Shown here in pieces: positions 11,678 through 22,732 of a DNA stretch of 64,000 nucleotides. Made by a program: the position numbers and the translations under genes. How positions within the stretch are numbered: position 1 is the stretch's first letter; each line of letters begins with the position of its first letter. Below the pieces are notes generated by a model. It saw only the letters and a list, made by a program, of their open reading frames with translations, was not told the origin of the DNA and did no database searches. The DNA is from Dimorphilus gyrociliatus. Its lineage: Eukaryota; Annelida; Polychaeta; Dinophilidae. The stretch is taken from positions 2,351,180 to 2,415,179 of the forward strand of contig CAJFCJ010000012.1 of the NCBI GenBank assembly GCA_904063045.1, given 5' to 3'.

Positions 11678-12800
11678 TCCTCATATAGACTAGATTATTT
11701 AACAATGTTAAGCTATTATTTTACCTTTGTTACAACAGTTTAACGTTCCATTTCGTTTGGAAGAAATGTCCAAATTTAAAAAGGATTTGCCTATCCCTCA
11801 AAGGCCAGTAAACGAGATCTTAAATTCAGTAGCTGGTGAAGAGGAAGAGAAAGAGTAGGAAGCTTCAAATCTTTTTTTTTTTATAGACCACCTTTTTTCA
11901 TGTCCTTAATCTTTTCTTTAAAGACAAAAACCCAAGACATTAGCCGATTTGGCAAAGATGTCTAAGTTACATAAAAAAAAGGAGGAGCTGGAGAAGAGAA
12001 ATATGGAAAAGAGGCAGAAAAGACAAGAAAGAATGAAGATAAAAGGTTTCTCTAGAAAAATTATTACATTTTTCAAGTTAACTTAGTCTTGGTTTTTGTT
12101 ATTCTTTCAGGAGGCAATAAATTAATTGGAAAGATGGAAGGAAAAATTCAAAACAGTATTGCGAAGTCGACTGCAAAAGAAGACCATATATTAGAAGCAT
12201 GCGAAGGAGATGAAAAGGCGGAGCATGTTGAAGAAAAACGGCAGGAAAGTAAGTATTCATCAGAATATTCTGAATGGAAAGATGATTGGGGTGAAGAAGA
12301 ACAAGAATGCGAAGACGAACCAATTAAAAATGGTACGTCTAATGGCCAATTTGAAAAGTCTGAACAAGAAAGCGATAACTCAGCACATTCCAAAAAGTCA
12401 CCTGAAACAACTCCTTCCGCTAGTCCTCCTCAAGAAAACATTAAAAATGATCGCCAAACAACAATTTGGGCTAATGACAATTTAGGTAGTGAATATGAAA
12501 TTAAAAAGATAGATATAAAAAAGAAAAATGGCAAGAACTTAGAAGATCGACTACTAGATGAATTATTCGCTGAAATGGAACCAAAAGTATGCAATACAGA
12601 TGCTAAATCAAAGAACAATAGCTCTTCACCCAGACTCAAGTCGAAAACTATGTTTGACGTTCTCGACGGTCAGGTAAAAATTTAAAAAAATTAAAATCTC
12701 TTTTGTATATAGAATATCTTTTTATTGATGAACTTTTTATGCTTAGGAAAACACCGAAGGATGGGAAGATAATGATTTGGATTGGAATGACATTGAATGA
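9769..12800 (+). CDS. SCYL3: SCY1-like pseudokinase 3 (PACE-1)
   Basis: Thirteen exons join in frame to 704 residues: 9769-9942, 9994-10164, 10245-10412, 10476-10560, 10630-10729, 10831-10908, 10982-11121, 11221-11423, 11502-11642, 11739-11854, 11924-12045, 12111-12673 and 12747-12800. The N-terminus MGAETSSY is a good N-myristoylation signal, as in SCYL3. The kinase-like domain (about residues 10-230) is degenerate: the HRD position reads SHNNIS and the DFG position reads KLGNL, so catalysis is not expected. HEAT-like helices follow (SRLTKLLLSRFVLLDQ, HVIPEITKIF, ILTGLRDENDTIVSL). A long acidic, Lys-rich tail follows, ending EGWEDNDLDWNDIE, which matches the family's terminal Trp/acidic motif. 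SCYL proteins act in Golgi and adhesion trafficking. The third intron uses the donor after ACA at 10412, and its choice is inferred. Confidence 0.92.
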
Positions 12801-12967
12801 AAATTTTTAAAAGTTACAAAATAAATTTAACATTTATAATTGTATGTACAAATCGGAAAAAAAAAGAATTAATATATTAATAAGTAAAGCATAGACCCAA
12901 TCCAAAAACATGACACTGAAAGAAAATTACAATTTACACAAGAAAATAAAGTACACTATTCTATAAT

Positions 12968-14035
12968 TCATGCGTCAAAGAACGCTTTGGCTTTTAAGTT
13001 TTGTGAACTAGAAACTTGCAAATTTCTTGATGCTCTTCCACTCCTCCTACCTCCTCTATAACTTTTGACTTTTCCGGGACTTGTTTGAATAGGTGTTGAT
13101 GGTGAACTATCACTTTCGGGACGGGGAGGTGGCTTATCGTAAACATCCCAATTTTTTATCTATAAAAAATCGAATGTGGAGTCAAGACTAAAAAATAATA
13201 TATAAAAAGAAGTAACTTTAATTAGGCTACTAAAATACTAATTAATCTTAATCTACAAAAACCTTGTATAATAACTTCATTCCAGAGATATCTTTTAAAC
13301 TGCTGACAACAGTGGTTGTTTTAAAAATTTTAATTATATAAAAAGGGATATTCAGTAATCTAATTGTATTTGTAATGCAAGATGTGAAAAGGTTACTAAG
13401 AGCCTATTATAAATGTTACATAGAAAATAAAAAAGTTAATAAAACTGGATTGAGCGAGAATTTTCATTAAATAGAATGTTCGCAATGGAACAAAGTTGAA
13501 TAGAAACTAAATACATTCCAAGTATGGGTTTAAGAATATGGACAGAGTGATTTCATGTTTAAACTATATTCTACAAAGTATTTGTACAGATCTTACCTGT
13601 CTTGGACAATTTAACAACTTTTCATAAGCTTTAAACCTTTTTTCTTCTTCATCCAAATATTTCATCTGTTCTTTCATCTCCTGATATTTTAGTAGTACTT
13701 GCTTTTCAGTTAGAATTTTAGGAAATTTTGCATTAGATTGCTCAATTAACTCCTGATAGTGTAGTGCAACGGGTTTATCTATGGATTCCAATTTATTTGG
13801 TACCATGTTTAACGTTCTATCTCTTATAAGAGAACTTAAGTACGGATCATTTAAAAAGACATCATCATTAAATTCAGGAAACTCTTCATCGGCTTCCAAA
13901 TCTATGGTACCTGCAAAGACAAAAAAATTCAAAAACTCTACACAATAGACAGTTTGTACAATGACAGTTAATCGAAGCAACTTTACAGAAAATTAGATAC
14001 AGACCTTCCCCTAAAGTTACTTTATGTTCGCCCAT
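12968..14035 (-). CDS. Unrecognised 178-residue protein with central coiled coil
   Basis: Three exons (14035-14005, 13910-13597, 13159-12968) join in frame to 178 residues. The protein starts MGEHKVTLGEGTIDLEADEE. An acidic N-terminal third leads into a charged helical stretch around residues 75-110 with heptad-like spacing (LLKYQEMKEQMKYLDEEEKR), suggesting a short coiled coil. The C-terminal third is Pro/Ser rich with a basic patch (KVKSYRGGRRSGRASRN), possibly a nuclear or nucleic-acid or microtubule binding tail. No enzyme motif, signal peptide or membrane segment is present. It ends 168 bp from the SCYL3 stop (tail-to-tail) and starts 430 bp from PRPF38B (head-to-head). Codon-level openness across all three exons and good splice sites argue that it is a real gene. 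Family unknown. Confidence 0.75.
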
Positions 14036-14464
14036 AATAAACTTTTGCAATTTAAGGCGACGATAGGTTTGAAATTTTCAAATTTATTTTTACAAATTTA
14101 ACGAACGATCAACAACGGTGCCAGCGCGCTTTGCGCATGTGTGGACGAAATTTAAATAGGTAAAGAGTTCGAATTCAGATTCTAGCATTAACATTTTGAG
14201 CGCGGAACACGTAACATTTCGTCTTTTTTCATGAGATCACGCGAAATTTGGAAATTTCGCTTTGACTGGTTACGTTTTCCGCCCTAAAACTCATCAAGTT
14301 TTAAATCGCCTTTGAGAACTCGCGAGATTGCGTTGGAACTTCGTTGTCCGCCATATTTATCTAAAGTGAAACCCTTCCGTTCAAACAATAATTTTGATTT
14401 TCTTACATTTCAACCAACACATATCTGTTATACTTTGACATTGGTAAATAGATCGGCTAGTCAA
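14036..14464. promoter_or_regulatory. Divergent promoter region, 178-residue protein / PRPF38B
   Basis: A 429-bp space between two divergent start codons. It is noticeably more GC-rich than its surroundings and carries an NRF1-like half site (TTGCGCATGTG, about 14131-14141) beside GCGCGC. The bidirectional promoter role is inferred. Confidence 0.45.
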
Positions 14465-16450
14465 ATGGCACCGCAAGCTAATGCTTTAGCTATTTGGGGA
14501 AATGAGAAGACGATGAATATGAATAATATGGTCCTGACAAATATTCAGGGTTCGCCTTATTTTAAAGTGAACTGCTTTGAGCTGAAAACATACCATGAAG
14601 TTATTGATGAGATTTATTATAAGGTTTGTTCAGTGTTTTTTTTATGACTTTCGGTGAAACGTGCATACGAATAATGATAAAGTCATTATGCCTAACAGGA
14701 ACTCGGTTATAAAAAAAAATATCTATTACCCTTATGAAATATTTTTTTTTTCTAGTTTCGGTAATAAGTTTATACTCAATTTCGATAGTTATTGTTTAGA
14801 TTCGTTATATAATCAACTGTTTATTATCGCCTGAAAGATACTAGTTGTTCAAAATTTCGAAATCGATAACGTTGGATGGAAGTGAGAGTGCTCTGTCAAC
14901 AAATATCCAGTATAAGCAATTAAAAGTTTCTACGAGGATTTTTATTCTTGTTTTTTGTTTTCTCTAGGTAGCACATTTGGAGCCATGGGAAAAGGGAAGT
15001 CGAAAAGTCGCTGGTCAAACTGGTATGTGCGGAGGAGTGAGAGGTGTAGGAACAGGAGGAATCGTTTCTAGCGCCTATTGTCTGCTGTATAAATTGTATA
15101 CTCTTCGTTTAACAAAAAAACAAGTAGTAGGATTAATAAACCATTCCGATTCTCCCTATATCAGAGGTTTAGGTTTTATGTATATAAGGTTAGTATGCTC
15201 AAATGAATATGTTCTGAAATTGAATCGAACGATTTTCACTGCGTATATTCTTATAGGTACACTCAGAGTCCAGCAGATTTATGGGATTGGTTTAAAAACT
15301 ATTTGGATGATGAGGAGGTAAGGACTAAGACTTTTTTTTTATTGTGCTTGTCAAAGTAGCCTTTTAGTAGTTTTTTCGCATGGAACATTGTACAGTTATG
15401 GTAAGTTCTATTCCACTCGACTGGCGTTAGTTTAAAACAGGAAGTGACTTTGTCATGTATTTCAAAACAGATATTTTGGTCGAGAAGATTCTGAAAGTCT
15501 TCATACCGTTGACAATTATATTCGAGGTTAAACATAAAGATTTTTTGACAGAAAAGTCTTGTTTCACCCTATATTTATAGAAAATATAATAGTATATTCT
15601 TACATTTGAAGAATTAATATTATGCAATGGCATATAATTAATTGTGATGTAAGAGTATTCTTTATTTTTTTATAATATTCATATATATTTGTATATGTAT
15701 ATTTAGGTATATATAGACAAATTATTGATTTACTTAAAAATTAAATAGCACTAATTTTGAGTAGGCGATTGCGCGCGTTTATAAATTAACATTTTGAAAG
15801 TAACATTCTTTGTGAAATAAATAGGAAATTGACCCGAAGGCTGGCGGTGGTAGCCCAATGACAATGGGGCAAATGGTGAGACAAATGATGTTGAAATTGG
15901 ATTGGTTTAGTACCCTTTTTCCGCGTATTCCAGTGAAAATTCAGAAAGAAATGGAAGATAAGATGCGTATATATGATGTAGAAACTAGAGAACAGAAACG
16001 AGCCGAAGAGGAGGCAGTTGAGCAAGCTAGGAGAGAAGAGAGACAATTGAAAGAAGTTATGCAAGCCGCCAATAATCCTCAATTGTAAGGTTCACTTAAT
16101 TATTTAATTCTCTATTTCAAGTTTCAATAATTAACGATGAAATTCTTTTTTTATTTATCAAAAGGATGGCTACACAAGATCTAAATAGAGATGATAGGCG
16201 ATACTCAGATGAGAAAGAAGAGGAGCCAAGTCGTCGTAAACACAAAAAGCACAAACGTTCTAGATCACGGTCGAGAGACAGACATCACAAACGGTATCGT
16301 TCAAGATCCAGATCTAGATCGAGAGATCGCAGACGACGCAGATCACCAGAAGATCACGACAGACGTCGTGGGGATGACTATGAAAGACGTCACAAACATC
16401 ACAAACACCGCCATCACCGTGATCATGAAGATGACGGTTATTATCGGTAG
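14465..16450 (+). CDS. PRPF38B: Pre-mRNA-splicing factor 38B
   Basis: Five exons (14465-14623, 14968-15188, 15257-15317, 15825-16084, 16165-16450) join in frame to 328 residues. Residues about 8-180 are the PRP38 domain, with the near-invariant strings LAIWGNEKTMNMN, VIDEIYYKVAHLEPWEKGSR and GQTGMCGGVRGVGTGGIVS. YIRGLGFMYIRYTQ, LWDWFKNYLDDEE and GGGSPMTMGQM follow. The PRPF38B rather than PRPF38A identity rests on WGNEKTMN, on GQTGMCGGVRGVG and on the arginine-serine tail (about residues 240-328: RS dipeptides followed by His/Arg/Asp repeats). The vertebrate protein has a much longer RS tail, so this is a shortened version. PRP38-family proteins join the spliceosome at the tri-snRNP/B-complex stage. 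The ATG at 14465 is chosen because the open frame upstream has no ATG. Confidence 0.95.
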
Positions 16451-16943
16451 AAGATGGATGAGTTATATTTTAATTGATAAAAAAAAGCACTTGTTTATTG
16501 TTGAGCTGTGAAGTCGAAAGGCTAATGTGTAAAAATTGTAAAAAAAATTTCAAAGTTTTGAATTTCCCCTTAAGGATTATTTTTTACTTTAAAAAAAGAT
16601 TTTCTTGTAATTTTATATCATCGTTAAAACCTGTTAAATACACTCATAGTAATCATTATATTACTGCTATTAAGTCTTTTATCGCTGGTGAACAGCCCCG
16701 AAAAAAATTCAAATCCGAAATGTTTACGAAACAATGGTTTATTTTTTTTATAAAATAAATTAAAAAATATCCAATTAATTTATGAATAGAAATTTTAATT
16801 GATTAAAAATTTATTTAAATAACCACAGACAAGACGGAGAATTAAAAAAAAACTACAATTTTTTTGGTGTTTTTTCCACTGAAAAATCTTTAATCTTCTC
16901 TTATTTGAATTTTTCTATCTTAAGTTTCGCTTTTGAAAACAAT
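16451..16943. other. Tail-to-tail spacer PRPF38B / CUB protease
   Basis: Probable 3' UTRs of both genes. Low-complexity AT-rich sequence with no coding exon. Confidence 0.6.
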
Positions 16944-19900
16944 TTAACTATTCTTCGATATTTGTGCATTAATCCAGTCAACGTAGCTGGAAACTCTCGT
17001 AAATACACCTGGTTTCTTTGCCATTGCACATCCAACTCCCCAACTTGTTATGCCGTGTAGATAATATCTTCCGTCAGGACCCTTTGAACAGACTAGTGGA
17101 CCTCCGCTGTCACCCTGACAGGCATCCTTTTGACCTTCTGGATAGCCGGCGCACACCATCTCTTTCTTGTTAACACTCATTCCCAAATAATCTGGTTTGC
17201 TGCATTGTTCGTGACCTACAACTGGAAGAATAACTTGTTGAAGTTTTGCGCTGCCTTTGCTATCGCCGAAATGAGTTGCTCCCCAACCAGTTGTAAAGCA
17301 AAGTTTATCAGCTTCAACGTGTTCTTTGGTTAGACAAATTGGTTGTACTTCGTTATTGAATTTAATCTCCGTTGTTGTTTTGAATAGGGCAATATCGTTA
17401 TGCTAATAGAAAAATATATATTTATATTTATTTATAACTGTGAGTGAAGAGAACGATCGATTATTGATCTTTTGGAATACTTACATATCCTCTTGTATCG
17501 TAATTTTCGTGTATAATTAACTTGTCAACCTTGTGGTATTTTTGAGATCTGTCAGTCTTTGATCTATCGTGTTCACCTACAAGGATCCTCCAGAAATTCA
17601 TTGGATAATTTTTTCCACCGTTTACGCAATGAGCAGCGGTTACAATCCAACGGCTATTGATAATACTTCCACCGCAAACATGACCATAATCATCATTCGT
17701 ATAACTCCTTTGAGTTTGAGCTCTTAGCGAAATTTGCCATGGCCAAGAGTGAGGATTGGCTTCAATTCCACCGACGATACGTCCAAATTTGGGAAGGATT
17801 TTGGGCGATCCGCAAGTTTCAACTGTTGGAACGTCCTTTTGCGAGTAGGTGGCAATGAAACCCTTGTCCATAACGGTAGCGTCGGATTTAAATTCAATGT
17901 ACAATTTGTTATTAGAAGCGGTGATTTCATCAGGAATCTCGTCTCCGCAAAGACGCTTTAAGAGTTTCTTTTCACCATCAATTACTTCGTAAATATTGAC
18001 GTGATCATTGGTACATCCCATAGTTTCTTCAACGCTAAACATGGAGAAAGTTAAATGGACTAGTTTACCAGAAACGACTTCAATACTCCACGCGCATCTG
18101 GCCATATTTGGATATTGTTTTTCGACATTGTACATGGGAGATCGGAATTCACCTTCCGGAGCTGTCAATGTTAAAGTTTTGCCACCACAGCCCGGATGAA
18201 CTTTACGGATATAATCCCTCTTGATAAATTCTATTTTAGCTTCAAAACCTTTAAAACTATTTGTGCCGTCGGAAGCGAATTGAAGCAAAAGCTTGTTATT
18301 TGAAGAGGTAATTCCCTCTGAAGTTGGACTATGCTCGTTGCAGTATTTGCCTAATAGAACTCTTTCGTCGAAATTTTGACCATCATAGGCCGTGAGAGAA
18401 TCGAAAAGGCATGAAAACTCTTCTTCAATATCAAAGGTTTTGAATGTAAGGCGAACAACCTGAAAAAACAAGATTTATCAAAAGGATAATTGATTAAACG
18501 ATTCTCGAATACTTACAAAGTCGGCTGGTGCTTCAATTAGCCATTGACAATTGGCATCTTCCGGATAAGTGTCTAGGACGCCATAACCCGGGGAAACAAG
18601 CATTTTACTAGAGGATGTTATCTTTGCTGGCGATCCTTGACAACCAGGAGTTTTGGCTAAGATTTCGCTGGAAAGACTTTTCTTAATGAAGGTGATTACA
18701 CCCTCAAAACCAGCACCAGAAGGATTCGAACTAGAAACAAGACGTATAAAGAGGTGTCTTCCAGAACTGGGTAAGATCTCTTCCGGTTGTAGTTTATGTC
18801 CATTGCATACTTTTGCCAAACTAGTGGCTGATGCTGAATCACCGTCGAATATCTCAACATAATCAGTATCGCATTTCAGAGAGCCAAAATCGAAAAATGA
18901 GAATCCAAATTCAATAAGTTTGTCTTCGGGCGCTTCTATTAAATAGCTACAATCCGCATTGGATGGAACAACATTGGCACTTGAAACAATTGGAGATTTA
19001 AATCCAGATTCGGTTGTAATCTTTTTCGGAGATCCATTACATCCTGGTGTCCTTTTAAGAACATCCTTTGACAGCTTATGAACTATTTTTGGATGAAAAA
19101 TATAGGTTGTAGGAAAAGGAGGAATGCCAGGTCGGGTATACTAATGAATATTTACTTACAACTCACTGTTGGTTCTGGCGTTGTGGGAACTGGAGCTTTA
19201 GTAGTAGTTGGTCTGGGTGTTGTAGTAGGTACGGGATTCTTAACGAATTGGAATTTAATAATAAAACCACTTCCACCTCCATTTTCATTGGAAGAGAAAT
19301 GGACAAGGGCACTGTTTTTGTCAAAGTCGATATATCCATTTTTTGGTTTGTTATTATTACAGAATGGACCAATACTGGGATCGGAAGCTTCATTGGGCCC
19401 ATCGTAGATTTCTATACTATCTTCACGGCAGGCGAAGGATGATTGAATGTCGAATTGATCGAATTTTAGGCTGACGTGCTAGCGAATTTCGAAAGAGTAC
19501 TTATTAATAATTTATACATTAATATATTTAAAGATGTTTCCGCTTACATAGCCAGTCGGTGCTTGGATTAAGAAATAACAATCGGAATTTGGCGGGTATT
19601 GACCAGATGTTGTTAATGGTCCAACGAGGCGAACGTCTGGATCAGATACGACTGTTTGGCGTCCATCGCATCCTGCTATTGGCCTGTATTCTTGTTGTTT
19701 ACCAGTAGCACTATATGTCAGTTTAAATCCCTTATTGTTGGAAGTGAATGCGTCTGAATGGAATTTAACGCGGACGGTATCATAGTTTGTCGAAAGAGAC
19801 GCCGGTTTTTTGTTGCCGCAATATTTCGTACTCTTAACAGGAGAACCGTTGGATACGTAGGTAATTTCTAGATAGTCGTATTCACAATCTCCCGAGTGAT

Positions 19901-20718
19901 CTTCCTCAACATCGAAATCGTCAAAGTCGATTTTTACTTTACCAGTAGAGCTCTTAACGATGTATTCACAATCCAACGAGGTAGGATATTTACGAGGATA
20001 ATTAGGACTGGTAATTTCTCCACCAACATCTGCATTCAACTGTTTGGATTCTCCTAAGCATTCTTGGGGAACTAGAGACGAATGTATTGATAATATAACT
20101 TGGAATCAATGAAGTTAATAGCAATTAGGAATTGATCTACTTACGAACACGTTTACTCAGACTGTTCTTTCTTTCTCTCAAAAGCTAATAAATAAAGAAA
20201 GCAATTTAAATATGCGAATTAAAAGTCAACTCTTTCTCTCTCTTTATCTCTGTAAGCCTATTAAATCCCCTCCCTTCATTCAATCATAGATCCTTTAGTT
20301 CTATATATATTCTTGATACTATTTATTTACTAGGGTTCATTTACTTTCACAGGCCTAGATCCTATAAAGTATATATCAAATTTAATACAAGACTTTCCAC
20401 TTGAAAAAAAAGAGGCTTGGTTAAAGTACTAAAGATCATTATTAATCTTCCTAAGAGAGAGAGAGAGAGAGAGAGAGAGTATGTGTGTGTGGACTTTAAT
20501 ACAAACCTTGAGAAGAAGATTCAAATCCTTAGAGGAAGAGCTTCTTTTCACTTTCTTTCTAAACGAATATGAGGAGGGTGAAGGGTGGGAAAGAGAAATA
20601 CGCAATTGTTAAATATTTAGGATTATTTAGAAAATAAAAGAGATTCTTACTCATTGAATTCAGCGGTGAGAAAACCACCAACAATGGAGATAAATACCAG
20701 TAACGAAAGAAATCGCAT
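16944..20718 (-). CDS. Secreted five-CUB trypsin-like serine protease
   Basis: Eight exons (20718-20651, 20558-20507, 20184-20145, 20071-19548, 19478-19160, 19082-18517, 18459-17485, 17402-16944) join in frame to 1000 residues. A signal peptide ([20 protein letters not shown]) is followed by a basic, dibasic-containing propeptide of about 40 residues. Five CUB domains follow. A Thr/Pro-rich mucin-like linker ([20 protein letters not shown]) separates the second and third. The S1 protease starts at about residue 751 with the activation site GR-IVGG. His is in VTAAHC, Asp in HNDIALF and Ser in GDSGGP, so the triad is intact. [10 protein letters not shown] places Asp at the S1 pocket, predicting cleavage after Lys/Arg. 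The layout resembles ovochymase-type proteases, and a role in egg coat, immunity or matrix is possible but not shown. Confidence 0.92.
20456..20480. repeat. (GA)n microsatellite in protease intron
   Basis: A GA run lies inside the intron between coding exons 2 and 3 of the CUB protease. Confidence 0.85.
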
Positions 20719-21326
20719 ATCCTGTTGATAAAGAAAAAGTTGATAAAACGTTATAAATCGATAATCAAATAATTAATATAGAATATATACTAATATATTA
20801 TTTAATATTAGCATTCAATAACAATAACTTTAAATAAAATGAATAATAGAATGACTTTTTTTGCCTTATCATATGATGTATGGAGAAAACAAATTGTCCT
20901 TGTTCAAAGTAAATAACTACTAATACATTCAATTTAGGGCTAAATGTTAATTATTATAATTCATCATCCTCTTAAATAATCAGCCTTAATTAGAGTACCA
21001 TTGGCAATATTATTCTCTTTTTCTATTGTTTATAACTTTTATATATCATGCTCATAGCAACGATAAAGAATCTTAATTTAACTCTCATTTCTCTTCTCTT
21101 CTCCTTCTCGTCTTAGTATCTCTTTTTTCCCCTTTCTTTTTTTATTACATGTACTCTATAATTCGATATGCTACATTTCATTTCAAACGTAGAAAAAAGG
21201 GCATTCTACTTTATCCGATTGATCAATTGCGATTTATTTTTATCTTCAAGAGAATTGAAAAGTTAAGTAGGAAAAGGAATAATTAAAAAGAGAAAAGGGA
21301 GAGGATAAAGTAAAAATAAATCATAC

Positions 21327-21346
21327 CTGATCCAGTTGCGATGACT
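21327..21346 (-). other. Possible 20-nt 5' UTR microexon of the CUB protease
   Basis: On the minus strand a 20-nt segment is preceded by a good acceptor (TTTATTACAG) and followed by a good donor (GTATGA). The protease start codon exon is itself preceded by an acceptor (TTTATCAACAG, ATG three bases later), so an upstream non-coding exon is required. This segment is the best candidate seen and is not proven. Confidence 0.35.
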
Positions 21347-22430
21347 CTGTAATAAATTATTTCTCTTCTACTTTATATTAAGTAGACAGACCGGCTTTGG
21401 TTCAAAAATACCTAGTGTAATGCTTGAATGAATCTATTGAACAAAAATATGGATATATCAAAATCTTGAATATAACAGCTACTTCTTTAGGAGGCCTAGC
21501 AGAGTAACCAAAAAATTTATAATGACAAAAATAGGGTGAAAACTGAATGATTACAATCGACCTACGCGTAGTTAGTTTAAATAGGGAGAGGAGGGTGGAG
21601 GGCGGAAGGGTGAAAATGAGAGAAAAGACTAGTATAGAGACACAATAGAGATGGGAAAAAGGAAGAATGGTTGTTATATTCAAGTGTATTGTAAACAATA
21701 GAAAGATAAGTTGAGAGAATATAGAGTATTAAAGCCGAAATAGCCTAATTAAAAGGAAAGTTTAATATATAGTTTTAAAATAAACAGCTACTGTTGATCT
21801 ATGACGACATTAAACAGCTAAGATACTATTTATCGTTCAACCCACGCAACCTAGCCAGAATTATTCATAAGTTAAAAAAGAATAAAATCTATTAATGTAC
21901 TATTTCCTTTTCCCCTCTTCAATTTTTTAACCTAAATTGTTTATGTTTTTCTTTTCTACGTTTTAACAGGGCCTCCAAAAACTGGAGTAAAGAATAACAA
22001 TCATAAGACTATCAATTACTATTTCATTGCGAGTAGGGTGGGGTCAAATGAACTTTCTTTTTTTAAAACAACAAAACAGACATAGATAATATGCATATAT
22101 ATGTATTTTCTGTATATAGTGTATATTTTATGATAGATAGGCTTATAGTCCAGGTGGAAGATAATGTAAAAAACGTCTTAAACAATCGAATGTTTTTATT
22201 CTAAATGAATTTGTAAATATTAATAAAAAGAGAGGAAAAAGAAGTAGTTGGTCAATTATTCACAAAATATACATTTTAACTTGAATAATCTAATTGTTTG
22301 TCAACCATTTGAAAGAATAGACGAAATCCATTGCTGATAATGGTGAATTGAATATTCAAAGGAACCCTTAAAAGATCTTTATATTACATTTTTTTAATAT
22401 CTCATTAAGTTTGCATAGGATATAACACCT

Positions 22431-22470
22431 CTTCCTCCTCCTCCTCCTCCTCCTCCTCCTCCACCTCCTC
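22431..22470. repeat. (TCC)n trinucleotide repeat
   Basis: Nearly perfect TCC/CTC repeats, not in an open gene context. Confidence 0.85.
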
Positions 22471-22666
22471 TTTGTTCCTCTTCAACCAATCTTTTATCTT
22501 CACCAAATTGATTTCAACTTTCCTTTCTTTCTACAACTCGTATAAGCCAAAAGCACGCATAAGGCTATTTATATAATTGGAGTTTTTGTTATTTTTGAAT
22601 AAGGTCATAAATAATCCTTATATTCATATAAATAATGCATTAAAAATCATATATAAATATATACTG

Positions 22667-22698
<32 letters not shown>

Positions 22699-22706
22699 CA
22701 AATATG

Positions 22707-22732
22707 CGTATGTATGTATGTATGTATGTATG
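22707..22732. repeat. (GTAT)n tetranucleotide repeat
   Basis: Tandem GTAT units directly after an AT-rich run. Confidence 0.8.

Noticed and set aside
14312-14464. In-frame extension upstream of PRPF38B
   Set aside because: No ATG and no similarity to PRPF38B. It lies in the divergent promoter.
16474-16758. Lys/Cys-rich 94-codon frame after PRPF38B
   Set aside because: It lies directly behind the stop, has low complexity and no motif. Treated as 3' UTR.
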